A stretch of DNA of 64,000 nt from Sporosarcina quadrami (GCF_014836615.1 NZ_JACSQN010000006.1:173977-237976), one strand, 5' to 3'; shown: positions 1-13,829, counted from the stretch's first letter. The notes: generated by a model from the letters alone, not told the origin. Program-made: numbers and translations.

Positions 1-54
1 AATAGGAATAAAGAATAGAAGTAGGATGAATAAAACTGCTAGTAGTTTGTCCAT
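1..54 (-). CDS. spoIID: Probable SpoIID N-terminus (partial, runs off the window)
   Basis: Only the first 18 codons are inside the window; they read MDKLLAVLFILLLFFIPI, a hydrophobic segment like a signal anchor. In B. subtilis the gene after murAA is spoIID, a lytic transglycosylase for engulfment, and the orientation fits. The identity rests on gene order and the hydrophobic start, not on a recognisable domain. There is no clear Shine-Dalgarno. An octamer CATACAAT, like a sigma-E -10 element, lies 6 bases upstream of the ATG, which would leave almost no leader. Confidence 0.4.
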   Translation of the reverse strand, partial: MDKLLAVLFILLLFFIPI

Positions 55-137
55 AATTAATTGTATGAAGGTAGTCTATGATTCATTCAGAAAAAGTGCA
101 TATTGTTAAAAACTGAAATTCTTTCATTAGTGCCCAA

Positions 138-182
138 TAAAAAAACTGTCTCACATCGGTTAACCGACGTAAAGACAGCTTT
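138..182 (-). terminator. Intrinsic terminator after murA
   Basis: A stem of CTGTCT with AGACAG encloses a second hairpin around ATCGGTTAACCGA. On the minus strand it is followed by a run of seven T. It lies 33 bases past the murA stop. Confidence 0.75.
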
Positions 183-214
183 AGTAGCAACAAATAAGTG
201 TATGATTGCGTACC

Positions 215-1516
215 TTAGACAAGTTGCTCTTCTTTTTCAGTAGTTGTTTCTTCAGATGAAACGCGTTCGATATCTGCACCGAGTGCTTTCAATTTCTTAT
301 GGAAATCGACATAGCCACGATCCAAATGGATTAGTTCCGTAACTCTAGTTGTACCTTCAGCTACAAGTCCAGCTAAGATTAAAGCTGCTGCCGCACGAAG
401 ATCTGTCGCCGCCACTTCTGCACCTTGTAGATCGGATGGTCCTGAAATGATGACTGAACGACCTTCAATTTTAACGCTCGCGTTCATACGACGGAATTCT
501 TCGACGTGCATGAAGCGGTTTTCAAATACGGTTTCAGTCAATACGCCTGTGCCTGATGCCGTTAACATTAATGCCATCATCTGTGATTGCATATCTGTCG
601 GGAATCCTGGGTGAGGCATTGTTTTAAGGTCTACTGCTTTTAACGGATGTGCTGCTCGAATGCGCAATCCTTCGTCCAGTTCAGTGATCACAACGCCCAT
701 TTCAGTCAGCTTGGAAATTAAAGCCGCGTTATGTTCAGGAACTGCATTGTCGATTGTCACGTCTCCTCCGGTAATTGCTGCTGCAACCATGAACGTACCT
801 GTTTCAATACGATCTGGAATGATATGGTGAATTGTTCCGTGAAGTTCACTTACGCCTTCGATACGAATTGCATCCGTACCTGCACCGATTACGCGACCGC
901 CCATTTCATTAATGAAGTTCGCCAAATCGACAATTTCCGGCTCTTTCGCCGCGTTTTCGATAATTGTCGTTCCTTTTGCTAAAGCTGCAGCTGTCATAAT
1001 GTTTTCCGTCGCACCGACACTTGGGAAGTCTAAGTAAATCTTTGCTCCTTTTAAGCCATTTGGCGCTTTCGCTTCAACATGTCCGTGACCGAATGAGATT
1101 TCTGCACCCATCGCTTCAAATCCTTTAAGATGTTGATCGATTGGTCTAGATCCGATTGCACAGCCGCCTGGAAGTGCGACACGTGCAAATCCGTTACGCG
1201 CTAGTACGGGTCCCATCACTAAAATGGAAGCGCGCATTTTACGTACATATTCAAATTGTGCTTCGTTAGCAAGCCTATTTGTTGAATCTATGATTACTTC
1301 TCCACGTTCAGCATCATATTCAACTTTCGCGTTTAGGCTTTTGACCACTTCGTTAATTGTTGATACGTCTGATAGATTTGGTACGTCACGGATGATGTTC
1401 GGTCCATCCGACGCAAGCAAAGCTGCCGCCAAAATCGGTAATACCGCATTTTTCGCACCTTCGACACGAACGTTACCGTGTAAGACACGTCCACCGTTTA
1501 TAATTATTTTGTCCAC
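215..1516 (-). CDS. murA: UDP-N-acetylglucosamine 1-carboxyvinyltransferase (MurA, copy 1)
   Basis: This is the first committed step of peptidoglycan synthesis: it transfers enolpyruvate from PEP to UDP-GlcNAc in the cytoplasm. The protein is 433 residues, the usual length. Lys22 in AKNA and the catalytic loop Cys119 in [14 protein letters not shown] are present, so it should be fosfomycin sensitive. The GTG at 1516 is chosen because GGAGGG stands 7 bases upstream; a longer frame from 1555 has no such site. Its position next to the atp operon matches B. subtilis murAA. A second, diverged MurA is at 27948-29225, so the cell has the two-copy state common in Firmicutes. Confidence 0.96.
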   Translation of the reverse strand: MDKIIINGGRVLHGNVRVEGAKNAVLPILAAALLASDGPNIIRDVPNLSDVSTINEVVKSLNAKVEYDAERGEVIIDSTNRLANEAQFEYVRKMRASILVMGPVLARNGFARVALPGGCAIGSRPIDQHLKGFEAMGAEISFGHGHVEAKAPNGLKGAKIYLDFPSVGATENIMTAAALAKGTTIIENAAKEPEIVDLANFINEMGGRVIGAGTDAIRIEGVSELHGTIHHIIPDRIETGTFMVAAAITGGDVTIDNAVPEHNAALISKLTEMGVVITELDEGLRIRAAHPLKAVDLKTMPHPGFPTDMQSQMMALMLTASGTGVLTETVFENRFMHVEEFRRMNASVKIEGRSVIISGPSDLQGAEVAATDLRAAAALILAGLVAEGTTRVTELIHLDRGYVDFHKKLKALGADIERVSSEETTTEKEEQLV

Positions 1517-1903
1517 AAAAAGTCCCTCCGACTTCAAATTTATACTTTTTGCCATATGATTGTCTGTACCTTTAATTCATCATAGTTTAAACATGAAAAC
1601 ACATACTATTTTACAGTCCTTCTGTTTCCATAACAAGTACCTACAGGGCTATTTAGGGTCTATCTACAAGATAGTCTATAATATGTACCCTTTTGACGGA
1701 TTGTGCCCTGAACGAGTCTGGGCATTGAGCGCTCCGATGTTCCATATTCCTTGCCATTGGGGAATTTGGACATTTTTGCATTTCATGCCATCGCCCCAAA
1801 TACACACGTGTATATGTGCGGCGATAGCATGGAGTCAAAATCAAGTAGGTCCTCATGCTGGCCTACTAAGTGTGTACCCGAAATCTTTCCAGCCAAACCA
1901 ACT
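1517..1903. other. 387-bp intergenic region, no gene seen
   Basis: It holds the murA promoter and no convincing coding frame. In B. subtilis ywmB lies between ywzB and murAA; no remnant of it is visible here. Short frames on both strands lack Shine-Dalgarno sites and family features. Confidence 0.6.
1608..1636 (-). promoter_or_regulatory. Sigma-A promoter of murA
   Basis: On the minus strand TTGTTA (1631-1636) and TAAAAT (1608-1613) are separated by 17 bases, about 90 bases upstream of the murA GTG. Confidence 0.5.
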
Positions 1904-2146
1904 TTAATTGAATAAAGACGGGATTCTTCCTGACCAATAGGATATGTCTAAAAAGAAATTTGATACGGCCGAACCGATAGCAAAACTCAATAAAATATAT
2001 AACAATTGCGCTTGAAAAACGTGGTGCTTTTTTATAATTTTTTCGGGCATAATTGATTGTAATGCATAGAACGTCAAACCGATGAAAAATATGTGTGAAA
2101 CGATTGCCAGCATTGGGTTATGTACAAAGATATCGTTCAATGTCAC
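1904..2146 (-). CDS. ywzB: DUF1146 family small membrane protein (YwzB-like)
   Basis: An 80-residue protein with two membrane segments (about residues 11-30 and 43-62) and a short soluble tail. It matches the DUF1146/YwzB family in size, hydrophobic pattern and position between the atp operon and murA. The function is unknown. The GTG start at 2146 follows AGGTGG at 9 bases; an ATG seven codons earlier has no ribosome site. It lies past the atp terminator. Confidence 0.75.
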   Translation of the reverse strand: MTLNDIFVHNPMLAIVSHIFFIGLTFYALQSIMPEKIIKKHHVFQAQLLYILLSFAIGSAVSNFFLDISYWSGRIPSLFN

Positions 2147-2249
2147 TACTTCCTTCCACCTATACACAACAAATTTTTGCTAGATTTCTGTGCAAAAAGC
2201 TTTATGAATTAAAAACACTAGATTGCAAGAAGGTTCATACATACATAAG

Positions 2250-2286
2250 AAAAAATGCGGGCAGAAGAAAGACTTCCTCTGCCCGC
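2250..2286 (-). terminator. Terminator of the ATP synthase operon
   Basis: GCGGGCAGA pairs with TCTGCCCGC, with further pairing inside. On the minus strand it is followed by ATTTTTTCTT, 18 bases after the atpC stop. Confidence 0.9.
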
Positions 2287-2303
2287 CAAATCAGCTAAAA
2301 TGA

Positions 2304-2705
2304 TTATTTCATTTTATGAACATTGATCCGATTGATAGCGCGCTTTAAATCAAGCTGTACCAATTGAGCATCAAGTTTATCTGTTTTTGCCTGTAATTCT
2401 TGTTCTGCACGTTTTGCTGCGCGTTCTGCACGAGCAAGGTCGATGTCAGAAGCTAATTCAGCATGTTGTGCAAGAACGGTGACGACGTCAGGACGCACTT
2501 CGATGAAACCGCCGTGAATGGCAATATTCGTCGTTGTGTTGTCCTTCTTTAATCGTAGTGCACCGATCTGAAGTGGAGCGACCATAGCGATATGACCGGG
2601 AAGAATCCCGATTTCACCAGTTTCAGTCGAGGCAATTACCATATCCGCTTCAGATGCATTAACAGGACCGTCGGGAGTGACGATATTGACTTTAATGGTC
2701 TTCAT
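2304..2705 (-). CDS. atpC: F1Fo ATP synthase epsilon subunit
   Basis: A 133-residue central-stalk subunit that couples rotation to catalysis and can inhibit ATP hydrolysis. It has the N-terminal beta sandwich (residues 1-85, with the family sequence GEIGILPGHIAMVAPL) and a C-terminal helical hairpin rich in Ala, Glu and Lys. It is the last gene of the atp operon. GGAGGG lies just before the ATG. The gap of 198 bases to atpD is much longer than usual and holds a palindromic insert. Confidence 0.97.
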   Translation of the reverse strand: MKTIKVNIVTPDGPVNASEADMVIASTETGEIGILPGHIAMVAPLQIGALRLKKDNTTTNIAIHGGFIEVRPDVVTVLAQHAELASDIDLARAERAAKRAEQELQAKTDKLDAQLVQLDLKRAINRINVHKMK

Positions 2706-2903
2706 TTGTTTCCCTCCTGATCAATTACGCCTAGGCGTAATTGTGCCTGGATTTTTATCGGGCATAGCACGATAAATTCATTTAAAAATCCATGACATCC
2801 GCCGGAGGCTTATTTTATTCAGCTTAGAGATATTCTATTCTAATGCATTCTCCGGCGTTGCACTCGACACCATTTAAAAGTGATAATGTATGCTGAATAA
2901 AAT
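2706..2903. repeat. Palindromic repeat element between atpD and atpC
   Basis: Positions 2722-2743 are a perfect 22-bp palindrome centred on CCTAGG. Next to it GGATTTTTA (2749-2757) pairs with TAAAAATCC around an inner TATCG/CGATA stem. Further on TTTTATTCAGC and GCTGAATAAAA form an inverted pair about 75 bases apart. It looks like a dispersed palindromic repeat inserted within the operon; only one copy is in this window. Confidence 0.6.
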
Positions 2904-5228
<2,325 letters not shown>

Positions 5229-5267
5229 TTATTGTTTAATTGGACCAAAATCCAGATTGACCGATTC

Positions 5268-6791
<1,524 letters not shown>

Positions 6792-6802
6792 TCAATTTCA
6801 AA

Positions 6803-7342
6803 TTATGATCCGATCAGTTTACGTTCCAGTTTGTTAAGCTTAGCGCTTAAGCTGCTGTCGTAAATCTGATTGCCAATCTGCAGGCGGATGCCGCCGATCA
6901 GACTTGGATCGATGATATTTTCAATGCGTAATGATTGTTTGCCTACTTTGCGTCCGAATGTCGCAGAAATCGAGTTCGTCTCCACTTCCGTTAAAGGACG
7001 TGTCGAGTATACTTTAGCTTCTGCAACTCCAGCTGCATCATTTGCCAATGCGTGGAATTGTGCAAAGACATTTTGGATTTCATCCATACGTTTCGCATCC
7101 AACATCACGAACAATGTGTTCATGACAATCGGATTTACTCCGTTAAAGATCGTCTTCATAATGTCTTTTTTCTTTGCCGTTGACAGTTTTGGAGAACTAA
7201 GCAATTCACTTAAACCTTTGTTATCACGGAAAGCTTTCTTCAATTCTGTAAGTTCTTCTTGAATAGAAGCAGTCTGTCCGTGTTGCTGTGCTAAGTCGAA
7301 TATTGCTGTTGCATAACGTTCAGCTACTACCGATTGGCTCAT
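6803..7342 (-). CDS. atpH: F1Fo ATP synthase delta subunit
   Basis: A 179-residue peripheral-stalk protein that holds the F1 head to the b subunits. The start VAERYATAIFDLAQQHG and the C-terminal IDPSLIGGIRLQIGNQIYDSS are typical of the OSCP/delta family. Its ATG overlaps the end of atpF by 4 bases, so the two are probably translationally coupled. Confidence 0.97.
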   Translation of the reverse strand: MSQSVVAERYATAIFDLAQQHGQTASIQEELTELKKAFRDNKGLSELLSSPKLSTAKKKDIMKTIFNGVNPIVMNTLFVMLDAKRMDEIQNVFAQFHALANDAAGVAEAKVYSTRPLTEVETNSISATFGRKVGKQSLRIENIIDPSLIGGIRLQIGNQIYDSSLSAKLNKLERKLIGS

Positions 7343-7896
7343 CGGCTTTCGCCTGCCTTCACAATCGTTTCTTCAATCAATGCACGGTTGTCTTCCTCGG
7401 AGATTTCTTTTCCAAGTACTTTTGAAGCCGCCAAGATTGATAGTGAAACGAATTCTTCGCGTACGGCTGCAACTGCCTTTTCTTTTTCTGTTGCGATTTC
7501 AAGTGTAGCGGATTCTTTCATCCGGTTCACTTCATTGCGTGCAGCTGTAATTAGCTCTTCACGCTGTGTTTCTCCTTGCTTACGTGCGTTATCAACAATC
7601 GACTGTGCGTTTTCGCGAGCTTCCTTCAAAAGAGCGCGCTGCTCTTCCAAAAGTTTGTGAGAATCTAAACGGCTTTGTTCAGCTGCTTCGATTTCATTCG
7701 CGATCAATTGAGCACGTTGATCCATAATTCCCATAAGCGGGCCCCATGCAAATCTCTTCAAAAGAAGCATAAGGACTGTGAAGAAGAATACTGTTGTGAT
7801 AATACTTCCTAGGTTCAAGCCATCAGGATCATTCAGTTTCGCTAAAAATCCTGCGTCAGCATTTGCAGACAATAGGATGAGAGTATTTTCTAACAC
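7339..7896 (-). CDS. atpF: F1Fo ATP synthase b subunit
   Basis: The peripheral stalk: one N-terminal membrane helix (about residues 30-50, LGSIITTVFFFTVLMLLLK) followed by a long charged coiled coil that reaches up to the delta subunit. It has 185 residues. Translation starts at a GTG (7896) 8 bases after GAAGGGAGTG. Confidence 0.96.
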   Translation of the reverse strand: MLENTLILLSANADAGFLAKLNDPDGLNLGSIITTVFFFTVLMLLLKRFAWGPLMGIMDQRAQLIANEIEAAEQSRLDSHKLLEEQRALLKEARENAQSIVDNARKQGETQREELITAARNEVNRMKESATLEIATEKEKAVAAVREEFVSLSILAASKVLGKEISEEDNRALIEETIVKAGESR

Positions 7897-8068
7897 GATT
7901 GTTTCACTCCCTTCAAGAGCTTATATCATTTTCATAAGTGGTACGTGTATAGAAAGAACGTTATTCTTAATTTTCAACTTTAAATAAGCTTTTCAAACAT
8001 CTGTTGTTACATAAATGAATGGCGAAGGGCATAACGTGCGTTCTTCGCCATTTAAAATTGTTCGGAAA

Positions 8069-8323
<255 letters not shown>

Positions 8324-8353
8324 TTACCAACCCTATAAAGGGGCAATATATGT

Positions 8354-9094
<741 letters not shown>

Positions 9095-9469
9095 TTAAAA
9101 GTGCTTTACGTGGACTACGATCCTATCTGCTAGCAATAGGATGTAGGGAATCATTAATCCAATCACAGTTGCAATCAGATTGAACTCTTCCGGCATAGTC
9201 AGCGCAATCGCTGCCGCCGCCACTCCGGATCCGAAACGCAAAGCGGTTCCTCCGATTGACTTTGTTTCTTTCCCTTGAGAGATTTTCTCGTCGAATCTGT
9301 CCATTCTACGGACAATAATCCAAAAATTATACAATCCGAAGAACGATCCGAGAATTAATCCTGCAAAAACCGGTTTGAAGTCAGTAAAAGCCCATCCTAT
9401 GACGAACAGTGCGAGCAAAAAAAAGACAGCTTTCTTTTGCCTATTAAAAATTTGTCGCATTGTGTGCAT
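9095..9469 (-). CDS. atpI: ATP synthase protein I
   Basis: A 124-residue protein with four predicted membrane helices, the first gene of the atp operon. AtpI helps c-ring assembly or magnesium handling and is not essential in bacilli. The ATG at 9469 follows AGGAGA at about 9 bases; longer frames upstream read through the leader and lack a ribosome site. Confidence 0.85.
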   Translation of the reverse strand: MHTMRQIFNRQKKAVFFLLALFVIGWAFTDFKPVFAGLILGSFFGLYNFWIIVRRMDRFDEKISQGKETKSIGGTALRFGSGVAAAAIALTMPEEFNLIATVIGLMIPYILLLADRIVVHVKHF

Positions 9470-9918
9470 GATGGGTGATTCTCCTGATTCATATTTTGCT
9501 TCAGCTTTTGCTTTCAACGAAAAGTGTAGGACAATGAACTGCGTCAAACGAAAAGGTCCGTCCCCCATAATCGGGCTTGTCCCAGAGCTCCGATCAAGGT
9601 CGGAACCTGTTATTGTAAATGAATCGTCTCAACTACTGACCACCAGGAAGCGTTGCTATCGAGCAAGTTCAAAGTGGTGTTACTGACGACATCCAGCGAA
9701 AGGATGATAGAATCGTCTCGGAAATGTTTGCATCGACGATCTTCATATGTATGAAACCCCTATCATTCTTACCCTTTGTTAGCATACAATAGGGGCATTT
9801 TGATGTCAATTGATTCCCGTGAAAAACTTCACAAACTCTACTCTTTGTCAAATTATCGTCATAATTGTAGACGAACTGCAATATTCATGCTGTCCATAGG
9901 GGAATTCCCTATTGTTTT
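9470..9918 (-). other. 449-bp gap: atp operon promoter and long untranslated leader
   Basis: The sigma-A promoter is at 9781-9809, leaving roughly 300 bases of leader before atpI. The leader contains small hairpins, for example TCCGA/TCGGA near 9589-9604, but matches no riboswitch that I recognise. Near 9893-9914 there is a GGAATTCC-centred palindrome just after the wecB stop. I see no gene. Confidence 0.5.
9781..9809 (-). promoter_or_regulatory. Sigma-A promoter of the atp operon
   Basis: TTGACA (9804-9809) and TATGCT (9781-9786) on the minus strand, spacer 17 bases. The consensus -35 box and the position in front of atpI make this the main promoter for the nine atp genes. Confidence 0.75.
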
Positions 9919-11055
9919 TCAGTTCTTTTCTGATGACCGTAAATACTCAAGTAAAGCTTCGACAATACGCCCAGACGCTTTTCCATCTCCGTAAGGATTG
10001 GATGCTTTGGACATTTTCGTATACTCTTCTTCATTAGATAGAAGTTCGTCCGTTAAATTAAAGATCATCTCTTCATCCGTACCGGCAAGTTTCAATGTCC
10101 CCGCCTCGATGCCTTCAGGACGCTCAGTCGTATCGCGTAGTACGATTACCGGTTTTCCGAGTGATGGCGCTTCTTCTTGGATACCACCTGAATCTGTCAG
10201 GATAATATGCGAGCGAGCTGCGAAATTATGGAAATCGACGACTTCAAGCGGCTCAATAAGATGTACGCGATTGTTGTTACCTAGCAGTTCATCCGCCACT
10301 TCCCGTACTGCAGGATTCATGTGAACGGGATAGATTACTTGCGTCCCCGGATGTTTTTCAAGAATCCGCGTAATTGCACGGAACATATTGCGCATCGGTT
10401 CGCCAAGGTTTTCGCGTCGGTGAGCAGTAAGTAATATGAGTTTGTCGTCGCCGATTTGATCTAACACTGGATGATGGTAGTCTTCTTTGACAGTCGTTTG
10501 TAGCGCATCGATCGCCGTATTTCCTGTAATGTAAATGCGATCTTTCGGTTTCGCTTCATTTAATAGGTTCTGTGCAGACTTTTCTGTCGGTGCGAAATGA
10601 AGGTCCGCAATGACGCCTGTCAGCTGGCGATTCATCTCTTCCGGGTACGGTGAAAATTTGTCCCACGTACGAAGACCCGCTTCGACATGACCGACTGCGA
10701 TTTGGTTATAAAATGCAGCAAGACTTCCTATGAAAGTCGTCGACGTATCACCGTGGACGAGCACGATATCCGGTCGCGCGTCCTTCATGATTTTGTCGAG
10801 CCCTTCCAGACCGCGCGTCGCCACATCGATCAATGTCTGACGGTCCTTCATAATGTTAAGATCGTAATCCGGTGTAATATCGAATGCATGCAAAACTTGG
10901 TCGAGCATTTGACGGTGCTGCGCGGTCACGGTAACAATCGATTCGATTGTCTCCGGATGTTTTTGCAGTTCAAGTACAAGCGGTGCCATTTTAATCGCTT
11001 CCGGTCTCGTACCGAAAATCGTCATCACTTTAAACTTTCGTTTCAATCCATTCAC
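9919..11055 (-). CDS. wecB: UDP-N-acetylglucosamine 2-epimerase (non-hydrolysing)
   Basis: Interconverts UDP-GlcNAc and UDP-ManNAc for teichoic acid linkage units or other cell-wall polymers (MnaA in bacilli). It has 378 residues. The start TIFGTRPEAIKMAPLV and the C-terminal DSGGIQEEAPSLGKPV and RDTTERPEG motifs are diagnostic. Translation begins at a GTG (11055) after GGGGAAGG. It follows upp by 27 bases in the same direction and is probably co-transcribed with it. Confidence 0.95.
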   Translation of the reverse strand: MNGLKRKFKVMTIFGTRPEAIKMAPLVLELQKHPETIESIVTVTAQHRQMLDQVLHAFDITPDYDLNIMKDRQTLIDVATRGLEGLDKIMKDARPDIVLVHGDTSTTFIGSLAAFYNQIAVGHVEAGLRTWDKFSPYPEEMNRQLTGVIADLHFAPTEKSAQNLLNEAKPKDRIYITGNTAIDALQTTVKEDYHHPVLDQIGDDKLILLTAHRRENLGEPMRNMFRAITRILEKHPGTQVIYPVHMNPAVREVADELLGNNNRVHLIEPLEVVDFHNFAARSHIILTDSGGIQEEAPSLGKPVIVLRDTTERPEGIEAGTLKLAGTDEEMIFNLTDELLSNEEEYTKMSKASNPYGDGKASGRIVEALLEYLRSSEKN

Positions 11056-11082
11056 GCCTTCCCCATTGTGTTGGTACTTTTT

Positions 11083-11712
11083 TTATTTCGTTCCGAAAAG
11101 ACGGTCGCCTGCGTCACCTAGACCAGGTACGATATAGCCTTTTTCGTTTAAACGCTCGTCCAACGCCGCGATATAGACGTCGATTTCCGGATGCGCTTCT
11201 GTAAATACTTTCACGCCTTCAGGTGCTGCGATCAGGCACATGAAACGAATGTTTTTCGCTCCACGTTTCTTCAGTGAATTCACTGCCTCAACTGCCGTCC
11301 CACCTGTTGCAAGCATCGGATCGACTAGGATGAATTCACGTTCAGCTACGTCAGATGGCAACTTCACGAAATACTCATGCGGCTGCAATGTTTCCGGATC
11401 ACGGAACAAACCGATATGTCCAACTTTCGCCGCCGGAATCAATTTCAAAATCCCATCGACCATGCCGATTCCTGCTCTCAAAATCGGAACAATCCCTAGT
11501 TTCTTCCCTGCTAACACTTGCGATTTCGACATGCAAACAGGTGTCTCCACATCTACTTCCTGTAATGGAAGATCGCGCGTAATTTCATACGCCATAAGTG
11601 TCGCCACTTCATCGACAAGCTCACGGAATTCCTTCGTCCCCGTATTCACGTCACGGATATACGTTAATTTATGCTGGATGAGCGGATGATCAAATACATG
11701 TACTTTTGCCAT
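11083..11712 (-). CDS. upp: Uracil phosphoribosyltransferase
   Basis: Pyrimidine salvage: uracil plus PRPP to UMP. It has 209 residues. The PRPP-binding loop is in [17 protein letters not shown] (residues about 127-143), and the C-terminus has [13 protein letters not shown], the family's uracil-binding end. It has its own promoter and leads the upp-wecB unit. Confidence 0.97.
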   Translation of the reverse strand: MAKVHVFDHPLIQHKLTYIRDVNTGTKEFRELVDEVATLMAYEITRDLPLQEVDVETPVCMSKSQVLAGKKLGIVPILRAGIGMVDGILKLIPAAKVGHIGLFRDPETLQPHEYFVKLPSDVAEREFILVDPMLATGGTAVEAVNSLKKRGAKNIRFMCLIAAPEGVKVFTEAHPEIDVYIAALDERLNEKGYIVPGLGDAGDRLFGTK

Positions 11713-11744
11713 TGCTAATCGCTCCTTTTCAAAATGTCTTGACC

Positions 11745-11753
11745 ATTATACCA
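11745..11753 (-). promoter_or_regulatory. Extended -10 promoter of upp
   Basis: TATAAT preceded by TGG (a TGn extension) on the minus strand, about 33 bases upstream of the upp ATG. The -35 region is weak, as expected for an extended -10 promoter. Confidence 0.6.
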
Positions 11754-11910
11754 GATGCCAACCCAATCACGCACCATCAAGCGCGGAAAGTGACAGATGT
11801 TGTTGAATGATGAATTGTTTGAGGATTTGTTGTGGTTGGTGGGGTGGTTGTGTTCTTGGATGTTGAGCGGTTTTTGGCGTAGGGAAACGTGTTTAGGCAA
11901 TAGAATCGAT

Positions 11911-12120
11911 GATGACGAGTGCGGGAGTTGGAATACGGGCGCGCAGACCGGATTTACGGGCGCGGAATCAACTTTACGAGCGAGCAAGACGGGTTTGCGG
12001 GCGCACCAAGCGTGTATTCGAGCGCGAAAACGTATTTACGGGCGCAGCTGTACTGTTTACGAGCGCGACACCAACTTATACGAGCGCAGACGACAGATTT
12101 ACGAGCGCGGGGAAAACTCA
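11911..12120 (+). repeat. Family A array 1 (about ten 20-21 bp units)
   Basis: Units begin with a conserved core near TTTACGAGCGCG (variants ACGGGCGC, GCGGGCGCA, TCGAGCGCG) followed by 8-9 variable bases. The period is 20 or 21 bp. The cores read on the plus strand, opposite to upp and the NERD gene. Because 21 is a multiple of three, frames stay open across the array, but none has a ribosome site. Confidence 0.9.
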
Positions 12121-12139
12121 TGAATTGAAAAATACTCGT

Positions 12140-12177
12140 ACGCGCAGAATGCCTTTGACAAATTAATCCTTGTCTTA
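12140..12177 (+). repeat. 38-bp conserved arm, copy 1
   Basis: First of four ungapped 38-bp copies found next to family A arrays (others at 13450, 22866 and 58028). The shared pattern is CGCGC, then TTTGACA followed by A or T, ATTAATC and a T-rich end. It lies 20 bases past the end of array 1. Confidence 0.85.
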
Positions 12178-12219
12178 AATAAAGTGGAACTTAACTAGCG
12201 TTAGCAAACTCCCCTTTTA

Positions 12220-13164
12220 CTATTCTTTGCTATAAAAAGTATTCTTAGCTTTCCCATTCATCAGAAGACCGGATTTCTTCAACATTCGTTTTGCGACGGA
12301 TCGGTCAGCAATCATGGAAAACGATCGGAATTCACGATTGGTGATTTTCGTATCGATCAGATAAAACCAATCAGACAATAATTGCTGATGCCCATCAGCA
12401 GAAACACTATGGCAAGTAATACAAATCCACCTTTTCTCTATCCATTGCATTTTACCAGTCCTGCAACTTTGGCATATCACACCTGCTTTAATTTCTCCTC
12501 TTGACATTTTCATTGTTTTTATCAAAGGGAATGGATTATATTCTTGGTGTGCATTAATCATTTCAAAAGAAATCTTCTTCATTTCATTACGTGAAATTCT
12601 TTCAACGCCAATCGTCATATTGTATAAAATAATTGGAATCTCTTGAGTGAATGCAAGAACGATGTCCATCTGATTCTCATTGTATAGCTCATTCGTAAAA
12701 GCTAATCCGATAACTCCCTCTATCGGAAGATTAATCCCTCTCTCTTTGAGCCATAGATCCATGAAAATCTTCTTCCGATCTAACTCAGTAAGAGGACTAC
12801 TAATAATTCTCCTCTCATCATTTTGTTCCTGGATGAATTGTATTGGATCTGTCTTGACCCGTAATGTCCCGGCTAAATTCTTAACTTCAAATAATAGAAT
12901 ACGGTCTGGCAAAATCATAACGGAATCCATCTGAAAATAAACCCCGTTTTGTAGCAGGCACACATCATGCATTAATGCCATAGGATAAGTCGGTCGGAAT
13001 TCGTTTATATACTTATCAAAATTCAACTCACCCGCAAAGCCCGCACGCCTCTTTCTTAAATCTTCTTCAATTCTTGAGTACTGGTAGTGGTCATTCGGCA
13101 GTCTAGCAATTAATGATTCTAAACCAATCAACATCAATGGTTTGTTCCGTTTTTTATAGATCAT
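12220..13164 (-). CDS. NERD-domain protein with C-terminal zinc ribbon
   Basis: A 314-residue protein. The NERD (nuclease-related) domain spans about residues 40-150, with conserved Gly45-Glu46, Asp80 and the E93-x-K95 of LFEVKNLAG, the layout of PD-(D/E)xK-like folds. A zinc ribbon follows (Cys231, Cys234, Cys248, Cys251). Family knowledge suggests DNA binding or processing; the substrate is unknown. GAGGTGATAAA directly precedes the ATG. The gene is richer in A+T than its neighbours, absent from this place in B. subtilis, and sits between directly repeated 38-bp arms and repeat arrays, so I infer that it was acquired. Confidence 0.85.
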   Translation of the reverse strand: MIYKKRNKPLMLIGLESLIARLPNDHYQYSRIEEDLRKRRAGFAGELNFDKYINEFRPTYPMALMHDVCLLQNGVYFQMDSVMILPDRILLFEVKNLAGTLRVKTDPIQFIQEQNDERRIISSPLTELDRKKIFMDLWLKERGINLPIEGVIGLAFTNELYNENQMDIVLAFTQEIPIILYNMTIGVERISRNEMKKISFEMINAHQEYNPFPLIKTMKMSRGEIKAGVICQSCRTGKMQWIEKRWICITCHSVSADGHQQLLSDWFYLIDTKITNREFRSFSMIADRSVAKRMLKKSGLLMNGKAKNTFYSKE

Positions 13165-13449
13165 TTTATCACCTCATGCGCATTGTACCAGTAAGCTGCA
13201 TGTTTGACGAACCGGCAAATATCATTTTTGACATGCGCTCAAGCCAATGAAATCAATAAATCCGACTTTCAAAATCCGAATTTTGTAGTGTGAATGTACT
13301 CATTTTGTTACTTTGGCAGTTTCACTATTTTGCATGACGCCAGCATTATTTTGCTTATCTGAGCTAAATCGGCTTCATAACCGATGTGACATTTGCTTAC
13401 CTTTTAATCTTATTTCGCGGAAGTCTCCTGTTCCCCAGCCTTCAAACAG
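13165..13449. other. Intergenic stretch upstream of the NERD gene, nothing firm
   Basis: This AT-rich stretch should carry the NERD gene promoter, but no pair of good hexamers stands out. No coding frame, hairpin or known regulatory RNA was recognised. Confidence 0.4.
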
Positions 13450-13487
13450 ACGCGCCTAGTGCTTTTGACAAATTAATCTTGGTTTTA
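13450..13487 (+). repeat. 38-bp conserved arm, copy 2
   Basis: Same sequence class as 12140-12177 and in the same direction. Its T-rich end runs straight into the first TTTTACGAGCGCG unit of array 2, so arm and array share bases here. Confidence 0.85.
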
Positions 13488-13817
13488 CGAGCGCGCGGAT
13501 GATGGTTATGGGCACGACTCCGACTTTTACGAGCGCGCGGTCGACGGTTACGGGCGCGACTACGGCTTTTACGAGCGCGCGGTCGACGGTTACGGGCGCG
13601 ACTACGGCTTTTACGAGCGCGCGGATGATGTTTACGAGCGCAGCTACGGCTTTTACGAGCGCGCGGTCAATGGTTACGGGCGCGACTACGGCTTTTACGA
13701 GCGCGCGGTCAATGGTTACGGGCGCGACTCCGACTTTTACGAGCGCGCGGATGATGGTTATGGGCACGACTCCGACTTTTACGAGCGCGCGGTCGACGGT
13801 TACGGGCGCGTCAAACG
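13482..13817 (+). repeat. Family A array 2 (16 units, 42-bp dimers)
   Basis: Sixteen units of about 21 bp alternate between a TTTTACGAGCGCG type followed by CGGTCGACG, CGGTCAATG or CGGATGATG, and a GTTACGGGCGCG type followed by ACTACGGC or ACTCCGAC. The real period is therefore a 42-bp dimer, and variable parts recur as if copied in blocks. It lies downstream of glyA and reads against it. Confidence 0.93.
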
Positions 13818-13829
13818 CCACCCCATAAA

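Noticed and set aside
1560..1907. 115-residue plus-strand frame and a 67-residue minus-strand frame between ywzB and murA
   Set aside because: No ribosome sites, no family features, and the region carries the murA promoter.
11911..13817. CRISPR array
   Set aside because: Constant parts are only about 12 bp and variable parts about 9 bp, spacers recur, and there are no cas genes. The layout is only superficially similar.
13499..13828. Open frames across array 2 on both strands (for example repeated FTSAR/VTGAT or ALVKAVVAPV peptides)
   Set aside because: They exist because the 21-bp unit is a multiple of three and free of stops. No ribosome site, and the peptides are translations of the repeat.
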